NCBI GenBank assembly: GCA_946494335.1
Contig: CAMMBV010000010.1
Coordinates: forward strand, 1-64,000
From: an uncultured Ruminococcus sp.
GTDB taxonomy: Bacteria > Bacillota > Clostridia > Lachnospirales > Lachnospiraceae
Direction of reading: 5' to 3'
DNA length: 64,000 nt
Part shown: piece after piece, positions 34,220-42,999 of the stretch
Position numbering within the stretch: position 1 is the stretch's first letter
Layout: each line of letters opens with the position of its first letter
Translations under genes and position numbers: made by a program
Notes under the pieces: model-generated
Told to the model about the DNA's origin: nothing
What the model saw: the letters and a program-made list of their open reading frames with translations, nothing else
The model's database searches: none

Positions 34220-35551
34220 ATGAGTGTTGATACAGAAGTATCCGTAAGCGGAGGTGAATTATTCCGGGAACAGTATATGTATAAGCATCCGCCGGTATCT
34301 CAGATGAAAACCGGCATGCAATTTTCAGATGAAGATAAGGCCGTACTGCGTCGTTTGGCAGAAAAAGTAGCGGAAATTGCCGAAAGAGATGATATGAAAT
34401 TTAAGAAAAAGCTGTGGACGGAAAATCATGATCTTAAAAGCACCTATCCGGTAATCTTTGTGGATCCGGAAAACGGCTGGAATGAAATCTTAACGGATGA
34501 TGTATTTGAGTGTAAGGACCCTCTGGCAAGGACCTGGGAAAATACATTGAGAAAAGATATCTATTCCGCGGAGATGATTAAAGATGACCGTGTGATTACA
34601 AAGGATTTTAATGTGCCCTGGTATTACACGGATGACGGTTTTGGCATTACGCCGAAGATTGAGTATACCGGACAGAAAGGGGGTTCCTACCATGTACTTC
34701 CTGCTATCGAGGATTACGAGGAAGATTTTCCAAAGATGCATTTTCCTAAAATTACGGTTGACCGGGAAAAAAGCCAGCAGCTTATGGAACTGGCGAAAGA
34801 TACCTTCGGGGATATCTTAAACTGCCGGTTTTCCATGAAATGGCACTGGGCGGATGATTATCTCAATGAATTTGTCGCTTTCCGCGGCATGGAAGATTTC
34901 ATGTGCGATTTTGTCACAGAGCCGGAATGGATTGAGCGGATGATGACTTTTATGACAGATGGCATCATGGAACGATTTGACTATCTGGAGGAACAGGGGC
35001 TTTTATCTCTGAATAATGATAATACATATCTGGGGACAGGCGGACAGGGATATACCACAGATCTTCCGGCTTCCGATTTTTCAGGGAAGGTGCGGACAAA
35101 GGATATGTGGGTAACGCTGCAGGCCCAGGAAACGGTTTCCTGCAATCCGGATATGTTTGGAGAATTCATTCTTCCTCATTTTAAAAGACTGGCGCAGCGG
35201 TTCGGACTGGCTCATTACGGCTGCTGTGAGCCCTACAATGTAAGGTGGAAATACCTGAAACAGATTCCCCATCTTCGTCATGTATCGGTGTCTCCGTGGG
35301 CGGATTACACGACGGTTCCGGATTATCTGGGCAAAAACTACATTGCCAGCGTGAAGCTGAAACCGACTCCGCTGGCGATGCCGGATATGCATGAAGAGAA
35401 TGTAAGAAAGGAATGCCGCCGGGCGGTGGAAGAGACTTACGGAGGAATCTGTGAGTTTGTCATGAAGGATAATCACACCATCGGCAATAACCCCAACAAT
35501 CTGATCCGATGGACGCAGATTATGCGGGAGGAAATCGAAAGAAAATATTGA
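34220..35551 (+). CDS. URO-D superfamily (MtaA/CmuA-like) protein, YGCCEP type, copy 2
   Basis: A 443-residue, more distant paralogue of the genes at 32665 and 50577. HYGCCEP lies near residues 331-337 and VSVSPWADYT near 357. The C-terminal Cys is not conserved: the segment reads KDNHTIGNNP instead of DTHTCNNDP, so the metal site or chemistry may differ. It has an N-terminal extension of about 30 residues. AAAGGAG precedes the ATG. Probably regulated with the transporter at 36752 through a shared operator. Confidence 0.78.
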   Translation: MSVDTEVSVSGGELFREQYMYKHPPVSQMKTGMQFSDEDKAVLRRLAEKVAEIAERDDMKFKKKLWTENHDLKSTYPVIFVDPENGWNEILTDDVFECKDPLARTWENTLRKDIYSAEMIKDDRVITKDFNVPWYYTDDGFGITPKIEYTGQKGGSYHVLPAIEDYEEDFPKMHFPKITVDREKSQQLMELAKDTFGDILNCRFSMKWHWADDYLNEFVAFRGMEDFMCDFVTEPEWIERMMTFMTDGIMERFDYLEEQGLLSLNNDNTYLGTGGQGYTTDLPASDFSGKVRTKDMWVTLQAQETVSCNPDMFGEFILPHFKRLAQRFGLAHYGCCEPYNVRWKYLKQIPHLRHVSVSPWADYTTVPDYLGKNYIASVKLKPTPLAMPDMHEENVRKECRRAVEETYGGICEFVMKDNHTIGNNPNNLIRWTQIMREEIERKY

Positions 35552-35558
35552 AAAAAAG

Positions 35559-35601
35559 GGCGCGAGGAAGAAGCTGTGAGGCGGTTCTTCGCGCCTTTTT
35601 T
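35559..35601 (+). terminator. Terminator after URO-D copy 2
   Basis: GGCGCGA (35559-35565) pairs with TCGCGCC (35589-35595), with AAGAA/TTCTT pairing inside, followed by TTTTTT. Confidence 0.85.
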
Positions 35602-35618
35602 CCGGAAAGGACTGAAAG

Positions 35619-36602
35619 ATGAAAATACGCAATGTCAGCCAGGGAAATGGATGGGGTATAAGTTCAGTTGATGATTATGTGGATTTTCCAAAGCAGGATG
35701 AGACAGGAATTGCTGTGACAATGTGGAATCAGATGATACCGGTAAAATTGCACAGGCATCATTTTCATGAGTTTGTGCTGATTTTAAAAGGTTCCTGCAT
35801 CCATGATTACAGAGGGGTAAAAGTTGCGTTAGTGCCGGGGGATATTTTTCTGATTGAACCGGAGGAGCGGCATTCTTATGAATTAAATTCCAGTGTGGAA
35901 CTGGTTAACTGCCAGTTCTATCCGGATTTACTGAGCGGGGACTGTAAAGAAGTGATCGGGAAGGTGAAAAGTAAAGTTCGGCAAATATACCGGGAACAGG
36001 ATCTGGGAAGAAAGCAAGATGATCTGCTTCACGATATGATGGAAGAAAATCAGGAAAAAATAGAAGGATACGGACAGCAGGCAAAATTAAACAGGCAGGG
36101 GATTATTCATCTGGACATTCAGGAAAGAAAAGAAGTGGAGTATCTTCTGAATAAGATGATGGAAGAGCAGGAGCATATTCAAGAAGGGATAGAGAGTGTG
36201 AAATCATCCTGTCTGCAGATGCTGTTAGTATATTATCAAAGGTATCAGAGAAGAAATATGGCTGTCCGTGAGACCGTGAAAGATTTCAGAAAAGAAGCGA
36301 TTTACCGATCTATTGAATATATGGAAAACCATCTGGATGAAAAAATTGATATTGAACAGCTGGCGGCCAGCGTTTACTGGAGCAGCCGTCATTTTCGCAC
36401 GGTTTTTAAAGAGGTGACAGGGCTGACGCCTGTAGAATATTTGAATCGGGTGCGGATTGTAAAATCACTGGAATATCTGGAAAAAAATAAAAGCAGTATA
36501 AAAGAAGCGGCGGCCAGTGTGGGGATTTATGATACCAACTACTACACCCGTCTGTTTAAAAAAATTTTAGGGTATCCGCCTAAGTATTTTAAGAGTATTT
36601 AA
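35619..36602 (+). CDS. AraC family regulator
   Basis: A 327-residue regulator with an N-terminal cupin (LHRHHFHEFVLILKGSC, GDIFLIEPEERHSYEL), a charged helical middle (about 115-200) and a C-terminal double HTH (IDIEQLAASVYWSSRHFRTVF and IKEAAASVGIYDTNYYTRLF). AAAGGA precedes the ATG. The gene lies between two copies of the CTGGATTATCCAG-type operator, one before URO-D copy 2 and one before the ABC operon, so it is the first candidate for the protein that binds them. Confidence 0.9.
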   Translation: MKIRNVSQGNGWGISSVDDYVDFPKQDETGIAVTMWNQMIPVKLHRHHFHEFVLILKGSCIHDYRGVKVALVPGDIFLIEPEERHSYELNSSVELVNCQFYPDLLSGDCKEVIGKVKSKVRQIYREQDLGRKQDDLLHDMMEENQEKIEGYGQQAKLNRQGIIHLDIQERKEVEYLLNKMMEEQEHIQEGIESVKSSCLQMLLVYYQRYQRRNMAVRETVKDFRKEAIYRSIEYMENHLDEKIDIEQLAASVYWSSRHFRTVFKEVTGLTPVEYLNRVRIVKSLEYLEKNKSSIKEAAASVGIYDTNYYTRLFKKILGYPPKYFKSI

Positions 36603-36625
36603 AAGTTCCAAATTGTGCTAATACT

Positions 36626-36644
36626 TTTCTGGATTATCCAGAAA
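36626..36644 (+). promoter_or_regulatory. 19-bp perfect palindrome before the second ribose-type ABC operon
   Basis: TTTCTGGAT-T-ATCCAGAAA, nine-base arms around one T. A TATGGT/TATATT box begins about 13-17 bp behind. A near copy stands at 34133-34148. Confidence 0.75.
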
Positions 36645-36751
36645 TTAAAAAAATGATTATGGTATATTGAAAATATATTCAAATTGACTAAAAAGTGGAA
36701 AAGAAAGTAAAAAAACCAGCTAATGTCACCATTAACAGGAAGGAGGAGTAA

Positions 36752-38257
36752 ATGAAACAGGAGGCAAAAATGGTACTGGAGCTGAAAAACATCTCCAAAT
36801 CATTTCCCGGTGTTAAAGCCCTGGACCATGTCAGTTTCAGTGTGAGGGAGGGAACCGTTCATGTGCTGGCGGGAGAAAACGGCGCCGGGAAATCCACATT
36901 GATCAAGATTATCAACGGACTTTATGTGGCAGATGAAGGCGATCTGTTTTTAAATGGGAAGAAGATCACTGTACATAATCCCCGGTATATGAACAGTATC
37001 GGCGTAGCTACTATTCATCAGGAATTAAGTCCTGTACTGGATCTGACCATTGCGGAAAATATTTTTCTTGGCCGTGCGCCGCTTTCAAAAATCGGAACGG
37101 TTCAGTGGAAGAAAATGTATGCGCAGGCGCAGAAGCTGATTGATGATTTTGGCTTTCATTATGACGCAAAAAGAACCATGCGTTCTCTGACGGTGTCGGA
37201 TATGCAGATCATTGAAATTATCAAGGCGATTTCTGTCAATGCGAAGGTGATTATCATGGATGAACCTACTTCATCCATTACGGAAAGTGAAGTTGAAGTG
37301 CTCCATGACAAGATCAGAATGCTGAAAAGACAGGGAATCAGTTTCATCTATATTTCTCATAAACTGGATGAGATCGGGCAGATTGGTGATGAAGTAACGA
37401 TTCTGCGTGACGGAAGGACAATTTCTTCCCACAGGGTAGGAGAAATCACTACAGATCAGATTATTGCAAAAATGGTAGGGCGGGAGATGAGTAATGTGTA
37501 TCCGCCCAAGCACCCAAAGATAGGGGACACCATCCTGGAAGTAAAAAATCTGACCCGGGAAGGCGTTTTTAAGGATGTGTCTTTCAGACTGCGGGCGGGT
37601 GAAATCCTCGGTATGTCCGGGCTGGTAGGAGCAGGACGAACGGAAGTGGCAAGAGCCATCTTTGGTCTGGATCATTTTCAATCGGGTGAAATTTACCTGA
37701 AAGGGCAGAAGGTGACGGTTAAAAATGTGCCGGATGCACTGAAGGCCGGAATCATTTATCTTTCAGAGGACCGTAAGGGGGAAGGGCTGGTTTTGTGCCG
37801 GTCTATCGGGGAAAACATAGCGCTGGCCAATCTGAAGCATTTCAGCCGCGGTTTTATCCTGAACCGCAGATTGGAGGATAAGGAAACTTCAGAAATGGCG
37901 AAAAAGCTTACGGTAAAAGCCCCGTCCATCAAAACCAGCGCAGGAAGTTTAAGCGGAGGAAATCAGCAGAAAGTAGTCATTGCTAAATGGCTGCTGCAGA
38001 ATCCTACAGTTTTTATTATGGATGAACCTACCAGAGGAATTGATGTGGGGGCCAAGTATGAGATTTATAAGATCATGTGTGACCTGGCGGAACAGGGTGC
38101 CGGTGTTATTATGATTTCTTCAGAGCTTCCGGAAATAATTGGAGTCTGTGACCGGACACTGGTAATGGCTGAAGGACGAGTCACGGGAGAAGTAGAAGGG
38201 GATGACCTGACACAGGAAAGGATCATGAGTTTTGCAATAGGAGGAGGACAGTCGTGA
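36752..38257 (+). CDS. Ribose-type ABC transporter ATPase (double cassette)
   Basis: A 501-residue RbsA/XylG-type ATPase. Domain 1: Walker A GENGAGKSTLIK (near 45), degenerate signature LTVSDMQIIEI, Walker B VIIMDEPTSSI. Domain 2: degenerate Walker A GLVGAGRTEVAR and signature LSGGNQQKVVIAKW. ATG at 36752 has AGGAGG; a second ATG 18 nt later also has one. The gene order here (ATPase, permease, binding protein) differs from the first transporter, so the two are not recent duplicates. Confidence 0.95.
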   Translation: MKQEAKMVLELKNISKSFPGVKALDHVSFSVREGTVHVLAGENGAGKSTLIKIINGLYVADEGDLFLNGKKITVHNPRYMNSIGVATIHQELSPVLDLTIAENIFLGRAPLSKIGTVQWKKMYAQAQKLIDDFGFHYDAKRTMRSLTVSDMQIIEIIKAISVNAKVIIMDEPTSSITESEVEVLHDKIRMLKRQGISFIYISHKLDEIGQIGDEVTILRDGRTISSHRVGEITTDQIIAKMVGREMSNVYPPKHPKIGDTILEVKNLTREGVFKDVSFRLRAGEILGMSGLVGAGRTEVARAIFGLDHFQSGEIYLKGQKVTVKNVPDALKAGIIYLSEDRKGEGLVLCRSIGENIALANLKHFSRGFILNRRLEDKETSEMAKKLTVKAPSIKTSAGSLSGGNQQKVVIAKWLLQNPTVFIMDEPTRGIDVGAKYEIYKIMCDLAEQGAGVIMISSELPEIIGVCDRTLVMAEGRVTGEVEGDDLTQERIMSFAIGGGQS

Positions 38258-39219
38258 TGGGGAATGGGAAAAAGGGAAATATTTCGATCGCTGAATTTTA
38301 CAGCAAGTTTGGTATTGTTTTAATTTTTGTTATTTTATTTGTTGTAATGTCAATTATCAATCACAATTTTATTTCAGGAGTTAATTTAAGGAACGTGGTC
38401 CGACAGGTTGTTGTAATCACGATTCTGGCCTGCGGTGAGCAGCTGATGCTGATATCGGGCATGGTAGACTTGTCTCCAGGCCGTGTGCTGGCTTTTGCCG
38501 GCACGCTGTCTGCGTACTGTATGCTGAAGACCGGAAACCTGTTTCTGGCGCTGATTGTCGGTTTGGCCTGTGGTCTTCTGTTCGGTGTGATCAACGGTGC
38601 ATTGATTACAGCTTTTGATATTCCGCCATTTATCGCTACTTTGGCATCCATGCAGATGGCGGATGGCGCGATTATGGCATTTACGGGAGGGCAGAATTAT
38701 TCCAACCTCCCGGCTTCCTTTAATTTCTTAGGACAGGGCTATATCGGATTTATACCGTTTCCGGTAATTATCATGATTATTGTGCTGATTATTACATATA
38801 TCATCCTGGCCTGGACGCCAATTGGACGTGCGCTGTATGCAATCGGCGGCAACCAGGCGGCCGCTCTGGCTTCCGGTATCCGGGTGAAAAAAGCGAAGTT
38901 TTTTGCCTGTGCTTTCGGCGGCGTCTGTACAGGACTGGCAGGAATTCTGCTGATGGCTCGTATGAGTTCCGGACAGCCGGCAGCAGGAGAAGGCATGGAG
39001 ATGGATGCCATCACAGCCGTTATCGTCGGAGGAACCAGTATGAGCGGCGGTGTCGGAAATATTTTAAATACGATTGTCGGTTCTCTTATTATCGGTATTA
39101 TTAAAAACTTTATGAATCTGCAGAACATCAATTCTTCCTTCCAGGATATCGTACTTGGTATTCTGATCTGTGTGGCGGTAATCATTGATGTACAGGTTCG
39201 TAAAGCTAATACAAAATAA
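38257..39219 (+). CDS. Ribose-type ABC transporter permease
   Basis: A 320-residue RbsC-type permease with eight to ten helices. MLISGMVDLSPGRVLAFAG (near 65) and VIVGGTSMSGGVGNI (near 255) are the conserved regions. The start codon overlaps the ATPase stop (TGATG). A single permease would form a homodimer, unlike the first transporter with two. Confidence 0.93.
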   Translation: MGNGKKGNISIAEFYSKFGIVLIFVILFVVMSIINHNFISGVNLRNVVRQVVVITILACGEQLMLISGMVDLSPGRVLAFAGTLSAYCMLKTGNLFLALIVGLACGLLFGVINGALITAFDIPPFIATLASMQMADGAIMAFTGGQNYSNLPASFNFLGQGYIGFIPFPVIIMIIVLIITYIILAWTPIGRALYAIGGNQAAALASGIRVKKAKFFACAFGGVCTGLAGILLMARMSSGQPAAGEGMEMDAITAVIVGGTSMSGGVGNILNTIVGSLIIGIIKNFMNLQNINSSFQDIVLGILICVAVIIDVQVRKANTK

Positions 39220-39241
39220 AAAGAAAAGGAGAAGAGAAGGT

Positions 39242-40333
39242 ATGAAGAAAAAGTTATTGGCAATGGGGTTGGCAGGAATTATGACGCTGAGCATATTTGG
39301 CTGCAGCGGCGGCTCTGGCACGGAGGAAACGACGTCAGATACATCGACTGCTCAGGAAAATACGCAGACGGATGATGAAAAAGAGTCTTCCGCAGATGAA
39401 ACCGCCTCTGCCGACAGCGGGGAAATGGAAGACTGGGAAAAAGAGTTGGCCGAACAGTATGAAGTGAGCGGCGACGAAGAATATGTATGGGGCTATGTAG
39501 CGCAGAGCTTTACGGATACATTCTGTTCCAGAGTACAGAAGGCAATGGAAGATTATGTAGCACAGAATTTTCCTAATGTAACCCTTAACGTAGGAGATGG
39601 AAAACAGGAAGTTAATACACATATTGAGCTGGCGGAAAATTTTATCACACAGGGCGTAGACTGTCTGATCGTAACGGCGTCTGATTCAAATGGAGAGGTT
39701 GTAATCTGTGATATGGCCAAAGAAGCAGGCATTCCTTTCGTGGTTGTAAATTCAGATATCGCCTGTGATCCCATGGATCACTGGTTTGTAGGCTCTGATC
39801 ATTATGTGTCCGGTCATTTACAGGGAGAATACCTGGTTGAAAATGTGGATGATTCTGAGACTGTGAACGTATGCTATCTGGGAGGTACTGATGGTTTTAC
39901 TCATACCACGCTGCGCCGTCAGGGATTTTATGATGCGCTGGATGAAGCCGGATATAATTATAAAGCGCTGGCGGATCTGGAAGGCGAGTATTTAAGAGAC
40001 AGAGGCATGGAAATTACAGAAGACTGGCTGATTCAGTATGGAGAAGATATTGATGTTATTGTAGCGGCTAATGATGAGATGGGCATGGGAGCTTTAAATG
40101 CCATTCAGGCAGCCGGTATGAGTGATATAATTGTATGCGGTATTGACGCAAATGACGATGCAAAGGAAGCAGTAAAAGCGGGAACATTCGGATGCACTGT
40201 ATTCCAGAATGCAGAAGGTCAGGGAAAATGGGGAGCAATCGCGGCTTATGCAGCATCCCAGGGAAAAGATTTTGCGACTTTGGATATTCCCTATGAGCTG
40301 GTGACCGCTGATAATCTGGATCAATACAATTAA
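39242..40333 (+). CDS. Sugar-type ABC substrate-binding lipoprotein
   Basis: A 363-residue type I binding protein. The lipobox is in LSIFGCSGG (Cys near 21), followed by a Thr/Ser/Glu-rich linker to about residue 60. The binding domain has YVWGYVAQSFTDTFCSRV, GVDCLIVTASDSNGE and IVAANDEMGMGALNAI. It resembles proteins of the ribose/autoinducer-2/inositol group. AAAGGAGA precedes the ATG. It serves the ATPase and permease immediately upstream. Confidence 0.92.
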   Translation: MKKKLLAMGLAGIMTLSIFGCSGGSGTEETTSDTSTAQENTQTDDEKESSADETASADSGEMEDWEKELAEQYEVSGDEEYVWGYVAQSFTDTFCSRVQKAMEDYVAQNFPNVTLNVGDGKQEVNTHIELAENFITQGVDCLIVTASDSNGEVVICDMAKEAGIPFVVVNSDIACDPMDHWFVGSDHYVSGHLQGEYLVENVDDSETVNVCYLGGTDGFTHTTLRRQGFYDALDEAGYNYKALADLEGEYLRDRGMEITEDWLIQYGEDIDVIVAANDEMGMGALNAIQAAGMSDIIVCGIDANDDAKEAVKAGTFGCTVFQNAEGQGKWGAIAAYAASQGKDFATLDIPYELVTADNLDQYN

Positions 40334-40356
40334 AGCGCGAGAAAGGTGATTGTAAA

Positions 40357-41382
40357 ATGGAAAATACAATGAAGGCCGTTATATTTGAAAAAGCGGGTCA
40401 GTATGCGGTTGTCGACAAGCCTGTGCCGAAAATCAAAAATCCCGATGAAATACTGGTCCGTATTGACGCCTGCAGTATCTGCGGAACTGATATGCAGATA
40501 TTAAAAGATCCTCCCGGTATTGAAGCAGCGCCGGGAGTGACCATCGGTCATGAGATGGTTGGTACGGTTATAGAGACAGGTGACGCGGTAAAAAATTTCA
40601 AGGTTGGGGATCGGATCACGGCTGACAATAATGTACCCTGCGGAAAATGTTATTATTGTAAGACCGGCCATGCAAATATGTGTGAAAACCTTTTTTGCCT
40701 GGGAATCAACGGAGACGGATTTTTTGCACAGTACGCGGTAATACCGGATCGGCTGGCAGTAAAAATAGACAAAGGCCTTCCGCTGGACACGGCAATATTT
40801 ACGGAGCCCCTTAATTGTGTTATGAGCGGTATGGACAAAATTCGGCTTTTGCCAGGGGAAACGGCGGTGGTTATCGGCGCCGGTCCTATCGGACTATATT
40901 ATATACAGCTTTTAAAGCTGAACGGGGCTGGAAAAGTGATTGCAGTGGAGCTTAATGATTTCCGGAAAGAATACGCCCGGAAAATGGGAGCAGATCTGGT
41001 AATCAGCCCTTCTGAATCAGAGAAGATCAAAGAAGCTACAAATGGACTGGGAGCAGATGTGGTCATAGACGCTGTGGGAGCCTGTATCAAAGATGCTCTT
41101 GCCTTTGTCCGCAGTTCCGGAAGAGTGCTCCTTTTTGGAATGAACTTTGCAGCTACTCAGACTATCTGTCAGACAGACATAACCAGAAAAGATCTGACGG
41201 TGATGGGATGCTATATCGGAATATATTCCTGGAATAAGACCGTGCAGCTTCTTGAAAATATTCCCATGAAGCTGGAGGAGATGATTACACACAGACTGTC
41301 GCTGGAAGAGTTTGGAACAGGATTTGAAGCCATGAAAAACGGAAGCGCTCTGGAAGTTGTCATGTATCCCAATGGGAGGTGA
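40357..41382 (+). CDS. Zinc-dependent medium-chain alcohol dehydrogenase
   Basis: A 341-residue MDR dehydrogenase. Catalytic zinc ligands are in CSICGTD (Cys near 38) and GHEMVG (His/Glu near 62); the structural zinc loop is CGKCYYCKTGHANMC (near 90-104). The NAD(P) motif GAGPIG lies near 172. It is close to sorbitol/galactitol/threonine dehydrogenase types. Encoded 24 nt after the binding protein, so it probably oxidises the transported polyol or sugar. Confidence 0.9.
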   Translation: MENTMKAVIFEKAGQYAVVDKPVPKIKNPDEILVRIDACSICGTDMQILKDPPGIEAAPGVTIGHEMVGTVIETGDAVKNFKVGDRITADNNVPCGKCYYCKTGHANMCENLFCLGINGDGFFAQYAVIPDRLAVKIDKGLPLDTAIFTEPLNCVMSGMDKIRLLPGETAVVIGAGPIGLYYIQLLKLNGAGKVIAVELNDFRKEYARKMGADLVISPSESEKIKEATNGLGADVVIDAVGACIKDALAFVRSSGRVLLFGMNFAATQTICQTDITRKDLTVMGCYIGIYSWNKTVQLLENIPMKLEEMITHRLSLEEFGTGFEAMKNGSALEVVMYPNGR

Positions 41383-41454
41383 GCGGAAGCTAGCTTCTGC
41401 TATTACCAATTAGCAAAAGACATCTTCGGCTCTGGTTCCGGACAAATTTGTTTA

Positions 41455-41495
41455 ACCACCGGTTTTAGTGATGACTATTTACCAAAACCGGTGGT
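41455..41495. terminator. Bidirectional hairpin at a convergent junction
   Basis: ACCACCGGTTTT (41455-41466) and AAAACCGGTGGT (41484-41495) form a perfect 12-bp stem that overlaps the stop codon of the minus-strand regulator gene. Confidence 0.75.
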
Positions 41496-42977
41496 CTTTC
41501 TGTATTGTTTTCGTATGGTGCTGGGTGACTCGCCAAATTGTTTTTTAAAAGCACTTGAAAAGTAACTAATATTAGGCAATCCTACATTTTCTGCAATGGT
41601 GTTAATAGGTAAGTCCGTATTGACAATGAAATTAAAGGCTTCTCTTAGCTGAACGTACAGGCGATATTCTGTAAAACTTGATCCTACTTCATTTTTGAAC
41701 TTTCTGCAAAAATAATCTTTGTTTAGAAATACGTGAGAAGATATATCGGCCAGAGAAAAATTCTCCCTGTAATTCTTATTGATATATTTAATGGCCTGTT
41801 CGATTGGTACAGAATATGCCTTTTGTGACCTGCAGATAATTTTGGAAAATTCAAGAAAGTTATGTTTTAGTTCTTTAAAAGAAGAAGCTTCTTTTAAGCT
41901 GTTAATGTATGTCTGTTTAGAGTCCTGTTTTTCAATGGGAAGCGCAGACACGATAATGTAGCTTAATAAGGAACAAAGATAGTCCGGCGATACTCGCTCC
42001 TTTACGTTGGCATAGCTGAAAAGGCTGTCAATAAATACGGAATAATCAGAAGAAAGATTATTCAGCACGGCGGAAACAGCTTTATTTGCCAGGGAAAACA
42101 TTTCCTGTTGAATAACTACTAAAGATTTTTGTTCATGAGGCAGGGTTTTTGGAACAAAGCCATAGAATGCAGTGGCTGCATTATATTCTGCTTCTAAAAG
42201 AGATTTCTTAAAAGAAGAGAATTTGTAGTATACAGAACTGATTCCAAAATAGTATCTATAAAGCTGTGAAATATATGATTTGAGCATAAATATACAATCT
42301 GTTATTTCGTCTGTGTCATTAATAGAAGCGTTTATATTGGCAGTATAGATATAGTGTGCGGTTGCATCGTTAAAAAAAATAATCGGATGGATTAACCGGC
42401 TGTCTCTGTAACTGCTGAGTTTATCTATTATATTTTTGCCTTTTGGAAAAGCGAGGGAGAAAAAGGGCTTGCCTGTAAATGCAATATTGTATTCTTTCAG
42501 CTCCTCCGGTGAAATTATATATTTGACACTGTCGTTTAAGAAGGAACAAAGAAACTGTGATTGTGCATAATGAATGGAGAGCCTTTTCAGTGATGGTGCG
42601 GTGGTTCGGGAGATTTCTATGTTATCTAACAGCTCCTTTATCTTTCCAGGGTTGATTTCACTTTTTATAATATAACTTTTCACAGAGCTTTCCATTGCTT
42701 TTCTGGCGAAGTCAAAATTACGGTGGCATGTGAGCATGACCACATCGATGGTGTCTCCGAATTGATTTTGTATAGCTGCAGCCAGATCCAGACCGTCCAT
42801 TTCAGGCATAGTAATATCTGTAATAACAAGATGTACTGTGTGTGTCTGCAAGAAAGCCAGCGCATCTGCAGCGCGGTTAAAACATCCGATCACCTGATGG
42901 ACGGAGTCGCATTGCGTAATACATTCTTTGATATATTCGCAGATCAAAGGTTCATCATCAATGAGAATTATATTCAT
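41475..42977 (-). CDS. YesN-type response regulator with AraC output domain
   Basis: A 500-residue response regulator. Receiver domain 1-120 with DDEP (near 7), phospho-aspartate in VITDITMPEMDGL (near 55) and a Lys in KSYIIKSEI. A long middle domain of unclear function follows (about 130-390), then an AraC double HTH (FSLADISSHVFLNKDYFCRKF and INTIAENVGLPNISYFSSAF). Cotranscribed with the kinase gene upstream, 22 bp apart. Likely controls carbohydrate-type transporters nearby. Confidence 0.93.
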   Translation of the reverse strand: MNIILIDDEPLICEYIKECITQCDSVHQVIGCFNRAADALAFLQTHTVHLVITDITMPEMDGLDLAAAIQNQFGDTIDVVMLTCHRNFDFARKAMESSVKSYIIKSEINPGKIKELLDNIEISRTTAPSLKRLSIHYAQSQFLCSFLNDSVKYIISPEELKEYNIAFTGKPFFSLAFPKGKNIIDKLSSYRDSRLIHPIIFFNDATAHYIYTANINASINDTDEITDCIFMLKSYISQLYRYYFGISSVYYKFSSFKKSLLEAEYNAATAFYGFVPKTLPHEQKSLVVIQQEMFSLANKAVSAVLNNLSSDYSVFIDSLFSYANVKERVSPDYLCSLLSYIIVSALPIEKQDSKQTYINSLKEASSFKELKHNFLEFSKIICRSQKAYSVPIEQAIKYINKNYRENFSLADISSHVFLNKDYFCRKFKNEVGSSFTEYRLYVQLREAFNFIVNTDLPINTIAENVGLPNISYFSSAFKKQFGESPSTIRKQYRKTTGFGK

Positions 42978-42999
42978 AAAAATCTTCCTCCTTCAAAAA

